A stretch of DNA of 64,000 nucleotides from Hymenobacter latericoloratus (GTDB lineage Bacteria; Bacteroidota; Bacteroidia; Cytophagales; Hymenobacteraceae). The DNA is taken from positions 228,232 to 292,231 of the forward strand of contig NZ_JACHNV010000005.1 of NCBI RefSeq assembly GCF_014199535.1, written 5' to 3'. The position numbers were made by a program, and so were the translations under genes. This document shows positions 60,001-64,000 of the stretch, piece by piece; position 1 is the first letter of the stretch; the number at the start of each line of letters is the position of its first letter. Below the pieces are notes generated by a model that searched no databases, had not been told where the DNA came from, and worked only from the letters and a program-made list of their open reading frames with translations.

Positions 60001-61023
60001 GCGCTGAAGCAGGTGGAAATTCAGGGGGAGATTCGGCAGGCCGGGCAGCGTAACAGCCGCTTCAGCGGCACGGCGCAGGTGCAGGTGTTCGAAAAGAAAT
60101 CTACCGTTACTACCCTGGGCAATGAGTCCGGCGATACACCCACGCCCATAGCCATCCGCGAAAACGTTCTCTATGATGGGCCGGCTACGATCACCAACGG
60201 TGAGTTTAAGGTTCGGTTTGTAGTGCCTAAAGACATCAACTACCAGGTTGGGCTAGGCAAAATCAGCGTTTACGCCGCCGATGCTGCCGCGCGCACAGAT
60301 GCCCACGGCCAGCTGCTGGTGCCGGTAGGCGATGCGGCCCAGGTAGCCTACCGGGATACCATTCCGCCGCGAATCCGCTTGTTCATGGATAATGAAAACG
60401 GATTTGTTTTCGGCGGTACTACCGGTACTACCACCACCCTGATTGGCAATCTGCGCGACGAGAGCGGTATCAACGCCGCGGGCACGGGCATTGGCCATGA
60501 CCTAACCGCTACCCTTGATGGTGATCCTTCGCAGGTGACTATTCTGAATAAGTTCTATACGTCCAAAGTAGATAGCTTCCAGGCGGGTCAGGTGAAGTAT
60601 CAGTTTGAAAATTTAAGCCCCGGGCCACACGAGTTGCGAGTCAAAGCCTGGGACACCTGGAATAACTCAGCAGAAGAAATCATTGAGTTTATTGCCGCGC
60701 CCACCCAGAAGCTGGCCCTCCAGCACGTACTTAATTACCCTAATCCGTTTGCCACTTCCACTACGTTTCACTTCGACCACAACCGGCAGGGAGATGATCT
60801 GGATGTGCAGGTGCAGATCTTTACGGTTTCGGGCAAGCTGGTTCGCACACTACAGGCCCCGGTTATCGGCAGCACGCCGCACGTTTCTTCCATCAGTTGG
60901 GACGGCCGCGACGAGTACCAGGATCAGTTGGCCCGCGGGGTGTACATCTACCGGGTTAGCGTCCGGTCGGCCCGCGACAAATCCACAACTTCCAAATTTG
61001 AAAAGCTGGTGCTCTTGAACTAG
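57091..61023 (+). CDS. porU: PorU, type IX secretion system sortase
   Basis: 1310 aa. A signal peptide ends at S-A-R-A-Q. The C25 cysteine peptidase core has catalytic His817 (I-N-Y-I-G-H-G-G) and Cys851 (F-T-G-T-C-D-F-S-T-Y-D), 34 residues apart as in gingipain-like sortases. An Ig-like region leads to a C-terminal domain (about 1215-1310, N-Y-P-N-P-F to L-V-L-L-N) that anchors PorU itself. In the attachment complex PorU removes the sorting domain of cargo (such as 1-107 and 41582-44329) and links it to A-LPS. It is in an operon with porV, 54 bp downstream. Confidence 0.93.
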   Translation: MRYFTFWLLTLLGIGLGAGYSARAQSAEQLVHARISWAGSVPALIRGQPRQVPSFRGALFQPNEQVGTYQLKLTGTISTGSLRETTYEPVSATEARQLDAAALPAVPAIRVTPGMERHQPVTLLAVQPLRRNPQTGQAEKLVSFTYAYSSAARRPTAATRPYAQSSVLSQGSWYKIGVPGSGIYKLDKKALADLGLPVQTLDPARLRLFGNAMGTLPQASQAYRPDDLAENAIRFVGDANATLDDNEYFLFYARGPHTWTRAGNAARFQHQLNPYTDTAYYFLTVGSTPGRRVAPAPVVSGPASARITAFTERQFYELDLINLAKSGRTWLGEHFSTTDQKTFSFTVPDLVPGAAVQITSAVAAASSSDTFFQNAVNGQTAVSQRVPGYNCTSGSWCYPEIANTSLTTFTYPVPAAPTPEIKVALSFNGSNDPAAKGYLDYLELNARRQLRFPGTLLEFRSLENIAPAAISQFELGNAAGATIWEVTNPRRPAEVAATNGVFLARTDTLREFVAFSGSSFPTPRGFGRVANQNLHALNLDGKLELVVLTHPAFLAEANRLAAHRTSHDGLATQVVTTTQVYNEFGSGGQDVTAIRDFMKMVYDRAPAGKRQYLLLFGDASYDYKADPTNAPDQLPGWWKDRLPANANKINQNFVPVYESVESFDLIMGVRPGGQGITYSSDDYYGLLDDNEGAWLPNHSDELLDIGIGRLPVRTVEQARLVTDKLIAYDSPASFGKWRNRLSFVTDDGDRNLFTSYTEELTAPLDTAATARSYNVYKHYLDLYPQVIVAAGQRSPAAERSIDEAFEQGSLLINYIGHGGPKGWADEQILTNASVLRLQNTNRLAFLFTGTCDFSTYDNPEFTSAGEQSLTDISGGAIGLFTTTRVVYADRNQTMAIEFFRDLFTPLPDGTMPRTGDICRATKNAAVFGDNNRNYALLGDPSMRLAYPQQEAAITAINGKSAFAAQPDTLKALKQVEIQGEIRQAGQRNSRFSGTAQVQVFEKKSTVTTLGNESGDTPTPIAIRENVLYDGPATITNGEFKVRFVVPKDINYQVGLGKISVYAADAAARTDAHGQLLVPVGDAAQVAYRDTIPPRIRLFMDNENGFVFGGTTGTTTTLIGNLRDESGINAAGTGIGHDLTATLDGDPSQVTILNKFYTSKVDSFQAGQVKYQFENLSPGPHELRVKAWDTWNNSAEEIIEFIAAPTQKLALQHVLNYPNPFATSTTFHFDHNRQGDDLDVQVQIFTVSGKLVRTLQAPVIGSTPHVSSISWDGRDEYQDQLARGVYIYRVSVRSARDKSTTSKFEKLVLLN

Positions 61024-61077
61024 CCAAAAGCTTCTGTATTTCGCCTACCTTCCGCCTCTATTTTTTCCTCCCTCTCT

Positions 61078-62277
61078 ATGACACTGACAAACCTGACCTT
61101 GCGCTCCCTGTTGCTGCCGGGTCTGCTGGGCTTGGCTGCTGCTGCTCACGCTCAGAGCCAAGTAAATGCCATTACCACCGCTGTTCCCATCCTGACCATC
61201 AGCCCCGATGCGCGCTCCGCGGCTTTGGGCGAGGCCGGCGTTGCCATCAGTCCCGATGCAAACGCCGGGTACTACAACCCGGGTAAGTTGGGTTTTGTAC
61301 GCTACCAGCACAGTGCGTCCTTATCTTACACCCCCTGGCTGGCAAGTATTGCCAACGATATGGGCCTGGCCTACGCCAGCGGCACCAGCAAAATCGGTGA
61401 ACGGGCTACCCTATCGGCCAATTTGATGTACTTCAACCTGGGCGAAATCCAGTACCGTACCAACACGGGCGCTTCCAATGGCACGTTCAACCCCAAAGAG
61501 TATGCCCTCAGCGTAGGCTACGGCCAAAAGCTGAGCGACCAGTTTGGTGTGGGCCTGAATGTTCGTTACATCCGGTCTAACCTCACCGGCGGCACTATTA
61601 CCGACACCAAGCCCGGTAACGCCGTAGCGGTGGATCTGGGTGCGTATTACAATACGGATCTTTCCATTGGAGCAGGAGAATACAATCTTGCCTTTGGAGC
61701 AGCAGTAGCCAACATTGGCAACAAGATTTCCTATACCGACGCTTCCCAGCCTGATTTCCTACCTACTACCTTTCGGTTAGGTACTGCCATCACCAAAGAG
61801 CTGGACGCGTACAACAAAATCACGCTTACCGTAGATGCCAACAAGCTGCTGGTGCCTACCCCCTACTATGAGGAAGGTAACCAGACGGATCCGGCCTTGG
61901 TAGCCCGCGTGCAAGCCGAGAATGAGCGGCGGGCTAACTACGGCATCGTCCGGGGCATTACTAGCTCATTCAGTGATGCGCCGGGCGGATTTAGCGAGGA
62001 GCTAAAAGAAATCAACCTTTCGGGCGGGTTAGAGTACACCTACAATGACCTGTTGATGGCACGGGTGGGTTACTTTTACGAAAACCCTATGAAGGGCGAC
62101 CGGCAATACCTCAGCTTTGGGGCTGGTGTGCGGTACCAAGTATTCGGGGTAGATGGAACGTACCTTGTTCCTAACTCAAAAGCTAATCCGCTGGCGCAAA
62201 CATTGCGTGTGTCTCTGCACTTTAACTTCAATGAACTGAGCGAGGCCTTCGGCAGCTCTGGTGATGCTACCAACTAA
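61078..62277 (+). CDS. porV: PorV (LptO), type IX secretion outer-membrane shuttle protein
   Basis: 399 aa. A signal peptide ends at H-A-Q-S. The FadL-like barrel opens I-S-P-D-A-R-S-A-A-L-G-E-A-G-V-A with N-A-G-Y-Y-N-P-G-K-L, the PorV consensus, and has S-V-G-Y-G-Q-K-L-S-D-Q and G-L-E-Y-T-Y-N-D. It carries cargo from the SprA channel to the PorU sortase. It is co-directional with porU (54 bp apart) and 12 bp from the M16-like gene, suggesting a three-gene transcript. Confidence 0.93.
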   Translation: MTLTNLTLRSLLLPGLLGLAAAAHAQSQVNAITTAVPILTISPDARSAALGEAGVAISPDANAGYYNPGKLGFVRYQHSASLSYTPWLASIANDMGLAYASGTSKIGERATLSANLMYFNLGEIQYRTNTGASNGTFNPKEYALSVGYGQKLSDQFGVGLNVRYIRSNLTGGTITDTKPGNAVAVDLGAYYNTDLSIGAGEYNLAFGAAVANIGNKISYTDASQPDFLPTTFRLGTAITKELDAYNKITLTVDANKLLVPTPYYEEGNQTDPALVARVQAENERRANYGIVRGITSSFSDAPGGFSEELKEINLSGGLEYTYNDLLMARVGYFYENPMKGDRQYLSFGAGVRYQVFGVDGTYLVPNSKANPLAQTLRVSLHFNFNELSEAFGSSGDATN

Positions 62278-62289
62278 TATTTCTTTTTG

Positions 62290-63573
62290 ATGCTCGACCG
62301 CAAAGTCGCTCCTCCTGTTCAGCCGCTGGCTCGCGTAACGCTGCCCGCGGCTGACGTGTTTTTGCTCCCTAATGGAGCACGTCTCCATGTCATGCGCAAC
62401 AGCGCCCAGCCCGTTGTGCGCTTGCAGGTGGTGTTCAAAGCTGGTAAATGGTATGAGCCTGCTCCCGGCGTATCCTTGCTAACGGCTCGTATGCTCTTGG
62501 AAGGCACCCGTACCCGCACTACCCGTCAGATTGCGGATGAGGTTGCTTTCTATGGTGCCTCCCTGGAATGCGAGCAAGGCTTTGACCGGGCCACGTTAAC
62601 CCTGTATTGCCTAACTCGTCATTTGCAGAAGCTGCTTCCTTTAGTACTTGATGTGCTAACCGAGCCTACCTTCCCCGAATCCGAGCTTGCGCTTCTTAAG
62701 ACCCGTACCATCCAAAACGTACGGGTAGAGCGGCAAAAAACAAGTTATCTGGCGGCCGAGCAGTTCTCCAATAACTTATTCGGCGCGCATAACCCGTATG
62801 GTAGCAAGTTCGACGAGGCTACTTTTCAGCTTGTCACTACTGAGCAGGTTCGCGAGTTTCATCGCCAAGCATATGACTTGGCACAAAGCGAGATATTCCT
62901 TTGCGGTGATATTACAGCGGAGCACGATGCTCTTGTAAAGCGCAGTTTAGGCACATACAGCACAAGCAACGTGTCTGCTCAACTTCAAGTACCTGCTGCA
63001 GTCTCAGTTGTTCCTTCTGAGCACGACTACGTTCCCGTTAAAGACAGCCTACAGGCTTCACTACGCATTGGCCGTTTATGGCCCGCCTTGAGCCACCCGC
63101 AAGTCTACGAACTTCAGGTACTAGTTAAGGTATTAGGCGGCTATTTCGGTTCGCGTCTTATGAAGAACATTCGTGAAGACAAAGGCTTTACTTACGGCAT
63201 TTATGCTAGTATCAGCCCGCGCGAACATGCTACCAGTTTTGTTATAAGCTCCGACGTCAATGCAGCCAGCGCCGACGCTGCTATCAAAGAAGTTCACTCC
63301 GAATTGACTCAACTGCAAAACGAGCTCATTCCGGCCGATGAATTACAGACTGTTAAAAATTATATGACCGGCAAGTTCGCTAATGAGCTAAGTACAGTCT
63401 TTGAGCAATGCGACAAATACAAAACCATCGTATTCTATCAGCTTCCAGATGATTACTACAACCAGTTTGTAGAACGCATACAAGCCGTTGAAGCAGCTAC
63501 ATTGTTGGCCCTGGCACAGCAATATTTATCACCTACATCCATGCATGAGGTTATAGCAGGGCCAAAGGCATAG
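62290..63573 (+). CDS. M16-family peptidase homologue without the zinc motif
   Basis: 427 aa from the ATG at 62290 (a TTG just before is possible). It has the two-lobe M16 fold with L-P-N-G-A-R-L at the start and N-I-R-E-D-K-G-F-T-Y-G-I-Y in the second lobe. The active-site helix normally reading HxxEH instead has L-L-T-A-R-M-L-L-E-G-T, so the zinc ligands are missing. Inactive M16 subunits usually pair with an active one, as in mitochondrial processing peptidase, but no active partner is next to it. The gene is more AT-rich at third positions than its neighbours. It is 12 bp after porV. Confidence 0.85.
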   Translation: MLDRKVAPPVQPLARVTLPAADVFLLPNGARLHVMRNSAQPVVRLQVVFKAGKWYEPAPGVSLLTARMLLEGTRTRTTRQIADEVAFYGASLECEQGFDRATLTLYCLTRHLQKLLPLVLDVLTEPTFPESELALLKTRTIQNVRVERQKTSYLAAEQFSNNLFGAHNPYGSKFDEATFQLVTTEQVREFHRQAYDLAQSEIFLCGDITAEHDALVKRSLGTYSTSNVSAQLQVPAAVSVVPSEHDYVPVKDSLQASLRIGRLWPALSHPQVYELQVLVKVLGGYFGSRLMKNIREDKGFTYGIYASISPREHATSFVISSDVNAASADAAIKEVHSELTQLQNELIPADELQTVKNYMTGKFANELSTVFEQCDKYKTIVFYQLPDDYYNQFVERIQAVEAATLLALAQQYLSPTSMHEVIAGPKA

Positions 63574-63585
63574 TACACACGAGTT

Positions 63586-63628
63586 ATAAAACAGGGGATA
63601 TGCGATACATGCATATCCCCTGTTTTAT
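63586..63628 (+). terminator. Terminator after the M16-like gene
   Basis: An 18-bp perfect stem (63586-63603 with 63611-63628) with a 7-nt loop; the arms include four A and four T, so it can act in both directions. Confidence 0.85.
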
Positions 63629-63781
63629 GATAACGATGTCGCGATAGAAAGTCAGGTGCAACTGAATATAGCTCTCCTCACTAACCAGCTAGTAGTTGGG
63701 AGGCGTACCAGCGCGGGGGGGTTGAGCGGCAGTTGCTCCCAACACTCAGGGCCAAGCTAGGCACTCCTGGCCCGGTCGGGC

Positions 63782-63810
63782 GGGGGGCAGGGGCGGTGTG
63801 GGGGGTTGGG
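63782..63810 (+). other. Potential G-quadruplex downstream of the rRNA operon
   Basis: Four G-runs (63782-63787, 63790-63793, 63800-63805, 63808-63810) are separated by loops of 2, 6 and 2 bases, matching the G3+N1-7 pattern. It lies beyond the rRNA terminator, on the strand opposite to the rRNA transcript (its template strand). Confidence 0.6.
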
Positions 63811-63828
63811 AGGAGGTATAAATGCAAC

Positions 63829-63861
63829 ATGCCCCCCGCAGCACGAAGTCGCGGGGGGCAT
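63829..63861 (-). terminator. rRNA operon terminator hairpin after 5S
   Basis: ATGCCCCCCGC (63829-63839) pairs with GCGGGGGGCAT (63851-63861), an 11-bp GC-rich stem with an 11-nt loop, about 11 bp after the 3' end of the 5S gene on minus. The T-run is weak. Confidence 0.8.
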
Positions 63862-63871
63862 GGGCCAGATA

Positions 63872-63986
63872 AGGTTGGCGGCGACCGACTCTCCCGCCGG
63901 TGAAGGCAGTACCATAGGCGCTCCGGGGCTTAACGACTCTGTTCGGAATGGGAAGAGGTGAACACCCGGGCTAAAGCCACCATTAT
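63872..63986 (-). rRNA. rrf: 5S ribosomal RNA (rrf)
   Basis: Read on minus, it has the 5S signature: TGGTGGCTTTAGCCC at the 5' end, then TTCACCTCTTCCCATTCCG, GAACAGAGTCGTTAAG and, later, GGTACTGCC, with a 3' end whose GCCGCCA pairs with the 5' TGGTGGC. Length is about 112-115 nt; the ends are uncertain by a few bases. The 23S and 16S genes should lie to the right of the window, since transcription runs leftwards. Confidence 0.9.
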
Positions 63987-64000
63987 CAAAGGGGAAGTAC

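Larger units (their letters stand above)
63574..63871. other. 298-bp intergenic region between the M16-like gene and the 5S rRNA
   Basis: It contains the M16-gene terminator (63586-63628), a G-run cluster on plus (63782-63810) and the hairpin after the 5S gene (63829-63861). No tRNA is recognised. Confidence 0.6.

Overview
The window looks like a chromosomal segment of a GC-rich member of the Bacteroidota, most likely Cytophagales/Hymenobacteraceae (Hymenobacter-like). This is inferred from three things. Several genes belong to the phylum-restricted type IX secretion system (porU, porV, porZ, plus two secreted proteins with the C-terminal sorting domain). Several upstream regions carry TAnnTTTG -7 boxes, and I see no conserved Shine-Dalgarno sequences. 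The protein repertoire also fits: an IscX/ferredoxin pair, KdsC next to a GGGP-synthase-like UbiA enzyme, and a CcmE with CxxxY. There is no plasmid, phage or IS transposase gene. It reads as core chromosome with a few accessory islands and small intergenic repeat elements.

Layout. 1-2.1 kb: tail of a T9SS cargo gene, a small exported protein, tadA and sod. 2.2-5.8 kb: accessory island with a DxDD-containing terpene-cyclase-like protein, a UbiA prenyltransferase and a GT4 glycosyltransferase. 6.1-9.5 kb: nucleoside permease, ndk and nrnA. 9.5-13.8 kb: five consecutive exported FKBP-type prolyl isomerase genes. 14-18.6 kb: recO, porZ, tdk and an adrenodoxin-type ferredoxin. 18.6-22.4 kb: a conserved unknown and two membrane proteins. 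22.4-28.8 kb: rod-shape cluster (mreB, mreC, mreD, mrdA, rodA, all minus strand), whose intergenic gaps hold small palindromic elements, one of them carrying a four-helix-bundle (S23/Avd-like) gene. 29-32 kb: PAS sensor and purH. 32.2-36.1 kb: acyl-CoA dehydrogenase, PIG-L deacetylase, NodS-like methyltransferase and GT2, a possible glycoconjugate module. 36.3-41.2 kb: D15-type outer-membrane protein, UbiA, cold-shock protein, kdsC, iscX, fdx and a DUF2520 protein. 41.6-44.3 kb: large T9SS cargo protein. 44.6-50.7 kb: cytochrome c maturation operon ccmB-C-D-E-(unknown)-F. 50.8-55.3 kb: TolB-propeller/beta-barrel fusion and an FAD oxidoreductase. 55.5-56.9 kb: MBL hydrolase and pssA. 57.1-63.6 kb: porU, porV and an M16-like protein lacking its zinc motif. 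63.9 kb: 5S rRNA on the minus strand; the rest of that rRNA operon should lie beyond the right edge.

How the parts work together. Much of the window serves the cell envelope: cell elongation (mre/rod), secretion and anchoring (PorU/V/Z with their cargo), periplasmic folding (FKBP array), lipid and LPS synthesis (PssA, KdsC, UbiA, GT genes) and cytochrome c assembly. The most unusual observations are a 429-bp element made of nothing but a four-helix-bundle gene between near-perfect 24-bp terminal inverted repeats, inserted exactly between mrdA and rodA; a gene-less relative between mreC and mreB; the DxDD/UbiA/GT4 island; and the NodS/PIG-L/GT2/acyl-CoA dehydrogenase module. All coordinates, motifs and start choices come from reading the sequence. 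Family names are by recognition, without database searches.
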